Translations under genes and position numbers: made by a program
Part shown: positions 31,061 to 38,961 of the stretch, in pieces
Position numbering within the stretch: position 1 is the first letter of the stretch
How the letters are laid out: each line of letters starts with the position of its first letter
The notes under the pieces: generated by a model
What the model saw: only the letters and a program-made list of their open reading frames with translations
The model's database searches: none
Told to the model about the DNA's origin: nothing
Assembly (NCBI RefSeq): GCF_013409365.1
Contig: NZ_JACCBA010000001.1
Coordinates: 3,720,001 to 3,784,000, forward strand
Length of the DNA stretch: 64,000 nt
From: Actinomadura luteofluorescens
GTDB lineage: Bacteria; Actinomycetota; Actinomycetes; Streptosporangiales; Streptosporangiaceae
Direction of reading: 5' to 3'

Positions 31061-31528
31061 TCAGCCCTCGTCCTCGGCGATCCGGCGGAGCAGCTCCACG
31101 AGCCGGTCGCGCTCGTCGCGGTCGAGGCGGCCGAAGATCCGCTCGCCCACGGCGGCGCCGGCGCGGCGCCCGCCCTCCAGCGCCCGCGTCCCGTCCGGGG
31201 TCAGGCTGATCGAGTGGGCCCGGCGGTCCCGCGGGGCGCGCTCGCGCCGGACCAGGCCGCCGGCTTCGAGCTCGTCGACGATGCGCACCATCGTGGACTT
31301 GTCGATGCCGGTGAGGTCGATGAGGCGCCGCTGGCTGGACGGCCCGTACATCTCCAGCGCGAGCAGCATGCCGAACCCGCGCACGTCGACGCCGAGGGGG
31401 CGCAGCTCGTCGTTCATGCCAGCCCGGCTCCGGTTGTGCGCGGCGGCCAGCAGCATGCCGAGCCCCACGTGCCGGTCGGCGGGGTCGCCGTCCTCGGACA
31501 GGACGCGTTCGAGCAGGTCGTCGAGCAT
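31061..31528 (-). CDS. MarR-family transcriptional regulator
   Basis: A 155-residue winged-helix protein (RGFGMLLALEMYGPSSQRRLIDLTGIDKSTMVRIVDELEAGGLVRRERAPRDRRAHSISLTPDGTRAL). The DKSTMVRIVDELE recognition helix and the DRRAHSISLT wing are typical of MarR. It is divergent from the amidohydrolase gene with a 96-base intergenic stretch that contains two short palindromes (31554-31585), the likely operator. It probably represses that gene until an aromatic acid binds. Confidence 0.88.
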   Translation of the reverse strand: MLDDLLERVLSEDGDPADRHVGLGMLLAAAHNRSRAGMNDELRPLGVDVRGFGMLLALEMYGPSSQRRLIDLTGIDKSTMVRIVDELEAGGLVRRERAPRDRRAHSISLTPDGTRALEGGRRAGAAVGERIFGRLDRDERDRLVELLRRIAEDEG

Positions 31529-31553
31529 GGCCCGAGCTTAGAGGCTTTGATAT

Positions 31554-31585
31554 AGTCTCATTTGAGACTTTCTCATGAGAGAAAG
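31554..31585. promoter_or_regulatory. Paired palindromes, likely MarR operator
   Basis: AGTCTCA-tt-TGAGACT occupies 31554-31569. A second repeat, CTTTCTC-atga-GAGAAAG (31568-31585), overlaps its end by two bases and has TCTCATGAGA at its centre. Both lie between the divergent MarR and amidohydrolase genes. A TTGATA at 31547-31552 could be a -35 element for the plus-strand gene, which would place the first palindrome in the promoter spacer. Confidence 0.6.
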
Positions 31586-31624
31586 CATGGTGGGCGGCCC
31601 ATCGAACGATCGAAGGAGACCCGC

Positions 31625-32707
31625 ATGCCCGAGACGACCCGCCGCCGCGCCCTCCAGGTGACCGGCCTGGCGATGGCCGCGGCCGCCGTTCCGGCGGGTG
31701 AGGCGGCCGCGGCCGCCGTTCCGGCGGGTGAGGCGGCCGCGGCCGCCCCCCGGCGGTCGCGCGGCAGGATCGACACCCACCACCACGCCGTCCCGCCCCG
31801 GATGCGGGAGTGGGCGGTCGAGCAGGGGCTCCTCCCGCCGACCGGCGGCCCGTCCTGGGCCCGGTGGACGCTGCCGAGCACCCTGCGGACGATGAACGCC
31901 AACGGCATCGCCGCCGGAGTGGCCTCCGCGCCGGTGCCCGCCGAGGCGTTCCTGGACCGGAGGCTCGCCGTCTCGGGCGTCCAGGTGTGCAACGAGTCGC
32001 TGGCCGAGCTGGTGCGCGAGCACCCCACGAGGTTCGGCTTCTTCGCCAACGTGGCGATGCTCCACCCGGACCTGGCCGTGCGGCAGCTCGCCCACGCGCT
32101 CGACGACCTGGGCGCGGACGGGGTGCTCCTCAACACCTCGGCCGCCGGGCACTACCTCGGGGACCCGATGTTCGACCCGCTGTGGGCCGAGCTGGACGAG
32201 CGGCGCGCGGTCGTGTTCGCCCACCCGGTCGCCCCCAAGGGCCTGGCCGAGGCGCCGGGCGTCGGGGACTGGCTCGCCGACTACCTGCTCGACACCACCC
32301 GCACCGCGCTCAACCTGATCGCCTCCGGCACCCTCGACCGGTATCCGCGGGTGTCGGTCATCCTGTCGCACGGCGGCGGGTTCCTGCCGTACATGGCGGG
32401 ACGCGCCGAGCGCTCCGCGCGCGAGGACGGCGGCCCGCTCCCGGCGAGGATGCGTCCCGCGCTCCGCCGCTTCCACTACGACACGGCCCTGCCGGTCTCC
32501 CCGTACGCCGCACCATCGCTGATCGCCGCCGTCGGCGCCGACCGCGTCCTGTTCGGCACCGACTGGCCGGCCAACTCCGCTCGCGAGGTCGCGCTCAACA
32601 CCCGGGACCTCGACCGCGACCCGGTCCTGGACGACCGCGCCCACCGCGCCGTCGACCGGGCGAACGCCCTCCGCCTGCTCCCCCGGCTGGCCGAACGCCT
32701 TAGGTGA
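31625..32707 (+). CDS. ACMSD-like amidohydrolase (aromatic acid decarboxylase family)
   Basis: A 360-residue amidohydrolase_2 protein. Metal and active-site residues are visible: RIDTHHHAVPP at the first strand, FAHPVAPKG, VILSHGGGFLPY and LFGTDWPANS. Relatives include 6-methylsalicylate, γ-resorcylate and ACMS decarboxylases. The N-terminus RRRALQVTGLAMAAAAVP resembles a Tat signal, so the enzyme might be exported, which would be unusual for the family. This segment holds an exact 30-base tandem duplication. ATG 31625 follows GAAGGAG. The 3' end overlaps the convergent P450 gene by eight bases. Confidence 0.83.
   Translation: MPETTRRRALQVTGLAMAAAAVPAGEAAAAAVPAGEAAAAAPRRSRGRIDTHHHAVPPRMREWAVEQGLLPPTGGPSWARWTLPSTLRTMNANGIAAGVASAPVPAEAFLDRRLAVSGVQVCNESLAELVREHPTRFGFFANVAMLHPDLAVRQLAHALDDLGADGVLLNTSAAGHYLGDPMFDPLWAELDERRAVVFAHPVAPKGLAEAPGVGDWLADYLLDTTRTALNLIASGTLDRYPRVSVILSHGGGFLPYMAGRAERSAREDGGPLPARMRPALRRFHYDTALPVSPYAAPSLIAAVGADRVLFGTDWPANSAREVALNTRDLDRDPVLDDRAHRAVDRANALRLLPRLAERLR
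31681..31740 (+). repeat. Exact 30-bp tandem duplication inside the signal-like segment
   Basis: The unit at 31681-31710 is repeated exactly at 31711-31740, and a few bases of a third copy follow. In the protein it doubles AAVPAGEAAA just after the hydrophobic stretch of the Tat-like signal. The frame is kept because 30 is divisible by three. Recent slippage or unequal exchange is likely. Confidence 0.85.
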
Positions 32708-33971
32708 TGCGGACGGGGAGGGTGCGGGGGCCGCGCACCTGGCCGGCGGCCCAGGTGACCGCCGCCGGATCGGCCAGGGTGAAGGACGGGACGCGTTCCA
32801 GCCAGACTTCGAGGGCCGTGCGCAGCTCCATGCGGGCCAGGTGCGAGCCGACGCAGCGGTGGATGCCGAGGCCGAAGGCGGCGTGCCGGTTGACCTCGCG
32901 GTCGATGGCGATCTCGTCCGCCCGGTCGAACTGCGCCGGGTCGCGGTTGGCGGCGGGGAACGACAGCAGGATCCAGTCGTCGGCCTTCATCTCGACGCCG
33001 CGCCAGGTCATGTCCTCCCGCACCAGCCTCGCCATCGTGACGGGCGCGAAGGCGCGCAGGAACTCCTCCATCGCGGTCGGCACCAGCGACGGGTCGGCGA
33101 CGAGGCGCTCGCGGTCCGCGGGCGTCCTCGCCAGGTGCCACAGCGAGGCGCCGATCGCGCTCCAGGTGGTGTCGATCCCGGCGATGAGCAGCAGCGCCAT
33201 CGTCCCCGAGACGTGGGACGGTTCGAGCCTGCGCCCGTACAGCTCGGCTTCGATCAGGTAGGTGGTGAGGTCGTCGCGCGGGTTCGCGACGTGGTCGCGG
33301 ATCTGCTCCAGCAGGTAGTCGAACAGCTTGTCCATGCGCGCGATGCGCTCGTCCGGGGGGAGGTTGACGCCTTCGAGGGTGTTCTCGACGAACTCGCGGA
33401 AGCGGGGCCCGTCCTCGGGCGGGAAGCCGAGCATGTCGGCGATGACGCGGATCGGGATGTGCTGCGCGTACTCGTGGGCGGCGTCGACGACGTCGCGGCC
33501 CTCGAAGGAGTCGATGAGCTCGTGGCAGTACGCCCGGGTCGCGGGCTCCAGCCGCGCCACCGCGGACTTCTTGAACGCGGGGAGCAGCAGCTTGCGCGCG
33601 TCGTGGTGGAACGGCGGGTCGGAGGAGATCGGCGGCGTGACGCCGACCGGCGCCACCTCGCGCGGCGGCCGGAAGTTGCTCATGACGACCGAGCGGGAGG
33701 TGAAGTGCTCGGTGTCGTAGGCGACCGCCGCGACGTCCTCGTAGCGGGTCGGCAGCCAGCCGCCGCCGAACCGCTCGGTCCGGGCGACCGGGCAGCGCCG
33801 CCGCAGGTCGTCCTGGATCGGGTACGGGTCGGCGGCCCATTCCGGTTCCAGGTGGGAGAAGTCGGTCGCCCAGTCGGAGACCGGGCCCGTGACGATCTCG
33901 TTTCGCCTGCCGAGCGGGCGGCTCTCCCGCTCCTCCCTGAAGCTCCGGCCGAAGCGGTCGTCCGCGCTCAT
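32700..33971 (-). CDS. Cytochrome P450
   Basis: A 423-residue soluble bacterial P450 (monooxygenase). The I-helix oxygen-binding motif AGIDTTWSAIG, the K-helix ExxR in EEFLR and the heme loop FGLGIHRCVGSHLARME with the cysteine ligand are all present. Length and order are normal. One base separates its ATG (33971) from the stop of the ferredoxin frame, and the ferredoxin is its obvious electron donor; no reductase is nearby. The substrate is unknown. Its neighbours suggest an aromatic or terpenoid acid catabolic role, controlled by the TetR protein. Confidence 0.93.
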   Translation of the reverse strand: MSADDRFGRSFREERESRPLGRRNEIVTGPVSDWATDFSHLEPEWAADPYPIQDDLRRRCPVARTERFGGGWLPTRYEDVAAVAYDTEHFTSRSVVMSNFRPPREVAPVGVTPPISSDPPFHHDARKLLLPAFKKSAVARLEPATRAYCHELIDSFEGRDVVDAAHEYAQHIPIRVIADMLGFPPEDGPRFREFVENTLEGVNLPPDERIARMDKLFDYLLEQIRDHVANPRDDLTTYLIEAELYGRRLEPSHVSGTMALLLIAGIDTTWSAIGASLWHLARTPADRERLVADPSLVPTAMEEFLRAFAPVTMARLVREDMTWRGVEMKADDWILLSFPAANRDPAQFDRADEIAIDREVNRHAAFGLGIHRCVGSHLARMELRTALEVWLERVPSFTLADPAAVTWAAGQVRGPRTLPVRIT

Positions 33972-33972
33972 C

Positions 33973-34173
33973 TCACGCCTCCCCGAGGACGTCGATCGCC
34001 CGCTCGGGGCAGTTCGCGGCCGCGAGGCGGGCCTCCTGCTCGCCGCCCTCGGGGACGGCGCCGTCCCCGAGGACCGTGCCGTAGCCCTCGTCGTCCTCGC
34101 CGAACAGGCCGGGCGCCAGGTCGTAGCACCGGCCGTGCCCCTGGCAGCGCTTCGGGTCGATCTGCACCTTCAT
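33973..34173 (-). CDS. 3Fe-4S ferredoxin, P450 redox partner
   Basis: A 66-residue ferredoxin (MKVQIDPKRCQGHGRCYDLAPGLF…AAANCPERAI). The motif CxxHxxC...CP has His where a fourth Cys would be, which predicts a 3Fe-4S cluster, as usual for actinobacterial P450 partners. GGGAGGAAC lies a few bases before ATG 34173, a strong internal ribosome site. The frame is continuous with the upstream TetR frame, with no stop between them, so the protein may be made alone, as the C-terminus of a fusion, or both. Confidence 0.85.
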   Translation of the reverse strand: MKVQIDPKRCQGHGRCYDLAPGLFGEDDEGYGTVLGDGAVPEGGEQEARLAAANCPERAIDVLGEA

Positions 34174-34791
34174 CGTGTTCCTCCCGTGTAGGGCGGCGGC
34201 GGGACCGGGCGGCGCGAGCGCGGTCACGATCCGCGCGAGCAGCGCGGCCCACTCCTCGTCCCCGACGGCGTGCATGTCCGGAGGGATGAGCGCGCTTCCC
34301 ATCCCGAGCAGCAGGCAGAGGTGGGCGAGCGCGTCCGGCGACAGCGCCGGGTCCATCTCCTCGCCCGCCTGGGCGATGCGCATGAGCCCGGCGAGCCAGT
34401 CGCCGCGCTCGCCGACGTAGTCGCGCATGGGACGGGCGACCTCCTCGTCCCGGCGGGCCGCGACGAGGGCCTCCACGACGAGGTGGGCGCGGGCGTCGCG
34501 GCGCCTCGGCAGCCCCCGCCCGATGGCGAGCAGCAGCTCGACGACCGGACGGTCCGGGTCGGCGTCGAACAGGTCGGCTAGCAGCCGCCGCCCGTGCGCG
34601 CGGAGCGCGGCCACCAGCAGCTCCGCCTTCGAGTCGAAGTGCGCGTACAGGGCGCCGTTGCTGACCCCGGCGGCACGCGCGATGTCGGCGACGCGCGTCC
34701 CGTCGTAGCCGCGCCGGGCGAACTCGTCGGCCGCGGCGCTGAGCAGCCGCTCCCGCGTCTCCGCGCGAGTGACGCCCGCAATACGCCCCAT
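33973..34791 (-). CDS. TetR-family regulator in one frame with ferredoxin
   Basis: Residues 1-60 are a TetR helix-turn-helix (RERLLSAAADEFARRGYDGTRVADIARAAGVSNGALYAHFDSKAELL). Residues ~60-190 form the ligand-binding helical domain, ending near LLARIVTALAPP. The frame then continues through PGPAAALHGRNT into the complete 66-residue ferredoxin without a stop, giving 272 residues. Reading the whole frame yields a TetR-ferredoxin fusion that could sense redox state; alternatively the ferredoxin is made mainly from its internal start. ATG 34791 lies six bases after a good -10 box, so the transcript is probably leaderless. Confidence 0.8.
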   Translation of the reverse strand: MGRIAGVTRAETRERLLSAAADEFARRGYDGTRVADIARAAGVSNGALYAHFDSKAELLVAALRAHGRRLLADLFDADPDRPVVELLLAIGRGLPRRRDARAHLVVEALVAARRDEEVARPMRDYVGERGDWLAGLMRIAQAGEEMDPALSPDALAHLCLLLGMGSALIPPDMHAVGDEEWAALLARIVTALAPPGPAAALHGRNTMKVQIDPKRCQGHGRCYDLAPGLFGEDDEGYGTVLGDGAVPEGGEQEARLAAANCPERAIDVLGEA

Positions 34792-34797
34792 ACCAGA

Positions 34798-34826
34798 ATT
34801 AAACGAGCGTTCATTTGCCGGGTCAA
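34798..34826 (-). promoter_or_regulatory. Promoter with TetR operator in its spacer; leaderless start
   Basis: On the minus strand TTGACC (34826-34821), 17 bases, TTTAAT (34803-34798). The imperfect palindrome AAATGAACGCTCGTTT (34816-34801) fills the spacer and reaches the -10 box; it looks like typical TetR sites (TGAACG-type half-sites). ATG follows the -10 box by six bases, which implies a leaderless message and autoregulation. Confidence 0.75.
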
Positions 34827-34881
34827 GGGCCCCGGCCCGGGGCCGCCAGGTCCACCCGGTGGCCGCCCGGGCCCGGACGCG

Positions 34882-35310
34882 TCACCGCACGGCGGCCGAG
34901 AAGGACTCCGCGCGCTCCTTCCTGCCGACGGTGAGGAACCCCGCGAGCGCGGCGAGCGCGGCGACGGCCTCCCCGGTGAAGCTGATCGTCTTGTCGGCGT
35001 ACCACTGCGGGTCGTACATCCGGGGGATCGGACCGAGCTGCCCGAAGTCGACGAAGTAGTACAGCAGCACGGCCCCGGCCGCGCTCGCCGCGACGACGAA
35101 CGCGAGCGCGTACGTCCACCTCCGCGCCCAGACGAGCACGAGCAGGGCCGCGACCGCCGCCGCGATCGCCTGGCCGTAGAACAGGTCGTCTCCCGGGATG
35201 ACGTCGCTCGGGGTGTTGGGCCCGGGGGCCATGTCGGGCGCGAAGCGCCAGTGCACGACGGCGTCGGCCGCGAGTCCGGCGGCCACGAGTACACGAAGAA
35301 GGATGCCCAT
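34882..35310 (-). CDS. Small four-helix membrane protein, unknown function
   Basis: A 142-residue protein with four predicted hydrophobic helices (LLRVLVAAGLAADAVVHW, AIAAAVAALLVLVWA, YALAFVVAASAAGAVLLYYFV, AVAALAALAGFLTVG). A loop with FAPDMAPGPNTPSDVIPGDDLFYGQ lies between the first two. The layout is common in actinobacterial membrane proteins annotated only as hypothetical. ATG 35310 begins the first helix; the upstream in-frame extension is polar and unlikely. It lies on the same strand as the PGPGW-type gene upstream, but a strong palindrome at 35361-35386 separates the two. Confidence 0.7.
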   Translation of the reverse strand: MGILLRVLVAAGLAADAVVHWRFAPDMAPGPNTPSDVIPGDDLFYGQAIAAAVAALLVLVWARRWTYALAFVVAASAAGAVLLYYFVDFGQLGPIPRMYDPQWYADKTISFTGEAVAALAALAGFLTVGRKERAESFSAAVR

Positions 35311-35360
35311 ACCCCTTGCACGGCGGCGCGCGGCCGGCGGATCAACCCGGCGGAACAATT

Positions 35361-35386
35361 CGCCGTGGCCGGGCCCGGCCACGGCG
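35361..35386. terminator. 26-bp perfect palindrome, probable terminator
   Basis: CGCCGTGGCCGGG followed directly by its exact complement, between two minus-strand membrane-protein genes. It can form a 13-base stem (with a few bases sacrificed to the loop) downstream of the PGPGW-type gene. A protein-binding palindrome is possible but the extreme GC content favours termination. Confidence 0.6.
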
Positions 35387-35404
35387 GGCCGTCCGCCCGG
35401 CCCG

Positions 35405-35821
35405 TCACTCCGGGAAGGTCTCGGCGCGGCGGGCCCTGACCCGCCGCCAGCTCCAGAACAGGAGCCCGAAGAGGATGAAGCCGGACAGGATGAGCCCCGA
35501 GCCCGTGCTCCATCCGCTGAGCGGCAGTTCCTCCACCAGGCCCCACGCCACGCCCGCGCCCAGCAGCGCGAGCCCCGTGAGGACCGAGCCCGTGAGGCGC
35601 CACCAGGACGTCACGCTGTCCTCGGCCGCCTGGATCGCCTTCTCCCGGACGGGCTCGACGTAGCGGTTCACCGCCGGGAACTCCCGGGAGAGGATGAGCA
35701 GGCCCGCCAGCACGAGCAGCAGCCCGGGGCCGGGCAGCACGAGCAGCGCGACCCCGGCCAGCAGCACGGTGCCGCCGGCGACGATCACCACCCCCTGCCG
35801 GGTGGACCTCCCGTATCCCAT
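35405..35821 (-). CDS. PGPGW-type transmembrane protein
   Basis: A 138-residue membrane protein with the family signature in VLLAGVALLVLPGPGLLLVLAGLLILSREF (two helices joined around LPGPG). Two further helices (LTGLALLGAGVAWGLV and LILSGFILFGLLFWSWRR) and a basic C-terminus follow. Members are widespread in actinobacteria and have no proven function. ATG 35821 is used. It stands alone: a terminator-like palindrome follows it and a divergent gene starts 215 bases upstream. Confidence 0.85.
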   Translation of the reverse strand: MGYGRSTRQGVVIVAGGTVLLAGVALLVLPGPGLLLVLAGLLILSREFPAVNRYVEPVREKAIQAAEDSVTSWWRLTGSVLTGLALLGAGVAWGLVEELPLSGWSTGSGLILSGFILFGLLFWSWRRVRARRAETFPE

Positions 35822-36036
35822 GCCTCTCCCCGTCCCCGCTCCCTACCGGTAACGGCCGGTCTACCCGCCTCAGAGGATCTTGCGCACGGCGGAGCCCTCC
35901 AAATGCGCGGCCGGATCCGCGGCGCCCGCCCGTGACGCCCGCCCGTGACGCCGCGGAAGCGTGCTGTGACTCCGAGGATTCCGGAGGATTTCGTTAGGTA
36001 TGCTCCACGAGCCCCTCCCAGGATCAGAGATCTTTC

Positions 36037-37155
36037 ATGACACAGACACCCGAGGCGTCCGTCGTGGCGGTTCCCGGCTCCGCCGAGGCGGCGGCTCCGG
36101 ACCCCGCCCCGGCGGCGTCCCCCGCCGAGCGCCCGCAGGACAAGCCGCGGACGGCGGGCGGCGCGGCTCCCCGAGGACGCGACCCGCACCTGGACAACGC
36201 CAAGTACCTGGCGATCCTGCTCGTCGCGGGCGGGCACGCGCTGTCGGGCCTGCGGGACGTCCCGGTGGCCGCGGCGCTCTGGAACTTCATCTACCTGTTC
36301 CACATGCCGCTGTTCCTCATGATCAGCGGATACCTGTCCAAGCGGTTCACCCTCACCGACGACAAGGCCGTGCGGCTGGTCGGCTCGACCATCGCGCCGT
36401 ACCTGATCTTCCAGTGCGCCTACAGCCTGTTCGCCTGGGGCGTGGACGGGCGGCGTTTCCAGTTCGACGTGCTGGACCCCTACTACCTGACCTGGTTCCT
36501 GCTGGCGCTGTTCGTGTGGCGGCTGCTCACCCCGGTGTGGCGGCGGCTCAGGTTCCCGCTCGCGACGGCCGTGCTCATCGCCCTCCTGGCCTACATGTCC
36601 GACATCGGGAGCACGCTCGACCTGTACCGGATCCTCGGGCTGGCGCCGTTCTACGTCCTCGGGCTGAGGCTGTCCCCGGAGGTGCTCCAGATCGTCCGGC
36701 GGCCGTGGGCGCGGATCACGGGCGCCGCGCTCCTGGCCGCCGCGCTCGCGGGCGCCTACCTCACCCAGGACCACATGAACGCGCGCTGGCTGAACTGGGA
36801 CACCTCCAACGGCGACCTCGGCGTGGACGAGTTCACCGGCACCGTGATGCGCGCCGCGCTGCTGCTCACCGGGACGGTGCTGATCCTGGCCTTCCTGGCG
36901 GTCACCCCGTCCCGGCGCACCTGGTACAGCGACCTCGGCGCCGCGACCATCTACGGCTACCTGCTGCACGGCTTCCTGATGCGGCTCTTCACGTTCGAGG
37001 GCTGGCACGAGCTCGCCTGGTTCGACACGATCCCCGGCGTGCTGTCGGCGCTCCTCGCCGGCTTCGTCATCGTCACGGTGCTGAGCACCTCCCCGGTGCG
37101 CCGCGTGACCCGCTGGGCCGTCGAGCCCGACATGAGGCCGCTCTTCGGCCGGTGA
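36037..37155 (+). CDS. Membrane acyltransferase, acyltransferase-3 family
   Basis: A 372-residue protein with about ten hydrophobic helices. The N-terminal ~60 residues are Pro/Ala-rich and cytosolic. The family hallmark follows as LDNAKYLAILLVAGGHALSG (catalytic His in AGGHAL) and FIYLFHMPLFLMISGYLSKRF. Acyltransferase-3 proteins O-acylate sugars or polymers on or across the membrane. It is the first gene of the plus-strand wall-glycan half, 276 bases ahead of the CDP-ribitol synthase gene. It likely decorates the polymer; the acyl group cannot be told. Confidence 0.83.
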   Translation: MTQTPEASVVAVPGSAEAAAPDPAPAASPAERPQDKPRTAGGAAPRGRDPHLDNAKYLAILLVAGGHALSGLRDVPVAAALWNFIYLFHMPLFLMISGYLSKRFTLTDDKAVRLVGSTIAPYLIFQCAYSLFAWGVDGRRFQFDVLDPYYLTWFLLALFVWRLLTPVWRRLRFPLATAVLIALLAYMSDIGSTLDLYRILGLAPFYVLGLRLSPEVLQIVRRPWARITGAALLAAALAGAYLTQDHMNARWLNWDTSNGDLGVDEFTGTVMRAALLLTGTVLILAFLAVTPSRRTWYSDLGAATIYGYLLHGFLMRLFTFEGWHELAWFDTIPGVLSALLAGFVIVTVLSTSPVRRVTRWAVEPDMRPLFGR

Positions 37156-37431
37156 GACCGGGGCCGGACGCGCGGGCGCCCCGGGGCCGTAACGATCATG
37201 GCACGGAGCGCCACAGGCCCCGTCACGCAAGGGTTACAGGAGCCTGGAACGTCGATGAATTCGCCTCAAAGTTCTACAGACCGGGTACAGTTAGGCGGCA
37301 GTTCCCCCCTGTGCGGATCACCAGCCCTGCGAAAGCCGTGCCGCCCGCACCCCCAGATCCCCACGGGTGACTGCATCACGTTCGGTTTCCGGCCGCCGTT
37401 CCGGCTGCCATGAAGAAGAAGGACGGTCGCA

Positions 37432-38856
37432 TTGGTCATGGCGCCGCAGGGTGAGCATCGCGTCGTAGCCGTCATCCTGGCGGGTGGCAGCGGACAGCGG
37501 ATGGGTCTCAGCACCCCCAAGCAGCTCCTCAAGATCGCCGGGAAGACGATCCTCGAGCACACGCTGTGCGTGTTCGAGGAGGCCCCCGACGTCGACGAGA
37601 TCATCGTCCTGATGAACCCCGGCTTCCTCCAGGACGCCGCGGACTGCGTCCGCAGGGCCGGCTGCACCAAGGTCAAGGCCGTGCTGCCCGGCGGGACGTC
37701 CCGGAACGCGACAACGCAGCTCGCCCTCGACGCCCTCGCCGACCACCCGGCCGAGACGACCAGCGTGCTGTTCCACGACGCGGTGCGCCCGCTGCTGTCG
37801 CAGCGCATCATCCGCGACTGCGTGGCCGCGCTGCGCGAGCACCGGGCGGTGGACGTCGCCATCCCGTCCGCCGACACGATCATCCAGGTCGACGAGGACG
37901 TCATCGTGGACGTCCCGCGCCGCGCGAACCTGCGCCGCGGGCAGACCCCGCAGGGCTTCCGGCTCGCCACCATCCGCGACGCCTACGAGAAGGCCTGGCG
38001 GGACGAGAACTTCGAGGCGACCGACGACTGCACAGTGGTGCTGCGCTACCTGCCCGGCACCCCGATCTACGTCGTCCCCGGCGACGAGCACAACATGAAG
38101 GTCACCGAGCCGGTCGACATGTTCGTCGCGGACAAGCTGTTCCAGCTCGCCTCCTCCGACGCCCCCGACCTGACCGAGGACGAGTACGCCGCGGCTCTCG
38201 GCGGCAAGACGATGGTCGTGTTCGGCGCCAGCCAGGGCATCGGCGCCGCCATCGCGGAGCTCGCCCAGCGGTTCGGCGCCCGCGTCTTCGGCTACAGCCG
38301 CGGCGCCACCCGCACCCACGTCGAGCGGCCCGACGACGTCGCCGGCGCGCTCGCGCAGGCCTACTCGGCGACCGGCCGCGTCGACTTCGTCGTCAACACG
38401 GCGGGCATCCTGCGGATCGGCCGGCTCGACGCCATCGACCCCGAGGCGATCGAGGAGGCACTGCGGGTGAACTACCTCGCGCCGATCCACATCGCGCGCG
38501 CGGCGTTCCCCTACCTCGCCAAGACCGGCGGGCAGCTGCTGCTCTACACCTCCAGCTCCTACACCCGCGGTCGCGCCGACTACAGCCTGTACTCCTCCGC
38601 CAAGGCGGCGACGGTGAACCTCACCCAGGCGCTGGCGGACGAGTGGTCCGGCGACAAGGTGCGGATCAACTGCATCAACCCCGAGCGGACCAGCACCCCC
38701 ATGCGGACCGCGGCGTTCGGCCAGGAGCCCCCGCACACCCTGCTGAGCGCCGACCAGGTGGCCCGCACCTCCCTCAACGTCCTGCTGTCCGGCCTCACGG
38801 GGCAGGTCATCGACGTGCGCCGTGAAGACCCCCTCAGCGGCGGCCGCTCCGGCTGA
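37432..38856 (+). CDS. Bifunctional cytidylyltransferase/SDR, CDP-ribitol synthase (Bcs1-like)
   Basis: A 474-residue fusion. Residues ~10-240 are an IspD/TarI cytidylyltransferase (ILAGGSGQRMGLSTPKQL, FHDAVRPLLS, RGQTPQGFR, TDDCTVV). Residues ~255-460 are a short-chain dehydrogenase (GASQGIGAAIAE, NTAGILR, Ser in YTSSSYT and the YSSAK catalytic pair). This order matches Bcs1/Acs1, which reduce ribulose-5-phosphate and couple it to CTP to give CDP-ribitol for wall teichoic acid or capsule. The downstream TagF-like enzyme would use the product. TTG 37432 has GAAGGACGG at good spacing; ATG 37438 is the alternative start. Confidence 0.87.
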   Translation: MVMAPQGEHRVVAVILAGGSGQRMGLSTPKQLLKIAGKTILEHTLCVFEEAPDVDEIIVLMNPGFLQDAADCVRRAGCTKVKAVLPGGTSRNATTQLALDALADHPAETTSVLFHDAVRPLLSQRIIRDCVAALREHRAVDVAIPSADTIIQVDEDVIVDVPRRANLRRGQTPQGFRLATIRDAYEKAWRDENFEATDDCTVVLRYLPGTPIYVVPGDEHNMKVTEPVDMFVADKLFQLASSDAPDLTEDEYAAALGGKTMVVFGASQGIGAAIAELAQRFGARVFGYSRGATRTHVERPDDVAGALAQAYSATGRVDFVVNTAGILRIGRLDAIDPEAIEEALRVNYLAPIHIARAAFPYLAKTGGQLLLYTSSSYTRGRADYSLYSSAKAATVNLTQALADEWSGDKVRINCINPERTSTPMRTAAFGQEPPHTLLSADQVARTSLNVLLSGLTGQVIDVRREDPLSGGRSG

Positions 38857-38873
38857 CCGCCCCACCCCCGCAC

Positions 38874-38897
38874 GCGCCCGCCCGGCCCGGCGGGCGC
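38874..38897. terminator. Hairpin between Bcs1-like and TagF-like genes
   Basis: Nine-base perfect arms GCGCCCGCC and GGCGGGCGC enclose six bases in the 105-base gap. It may attenuate or end transcription from the upstream gene; the genes still look functionally linked. Confidence 0.5.
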
Positions 38898-38961
38898 AGG
38901 TCCCCCCTTCCCCTCTCCACAACGCGCCACCCCTCAGGCGCTGAACAGACGGAGGTGTGCC

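Noticed and set aside
37198..37413. Small plus-strand gene between the acyltransferase and Bcs1-like genes
   Set aside because: No ribosome site, no recognisable sequence and irregular codon use; the 276-base gap is better read as a leader or promoter region.
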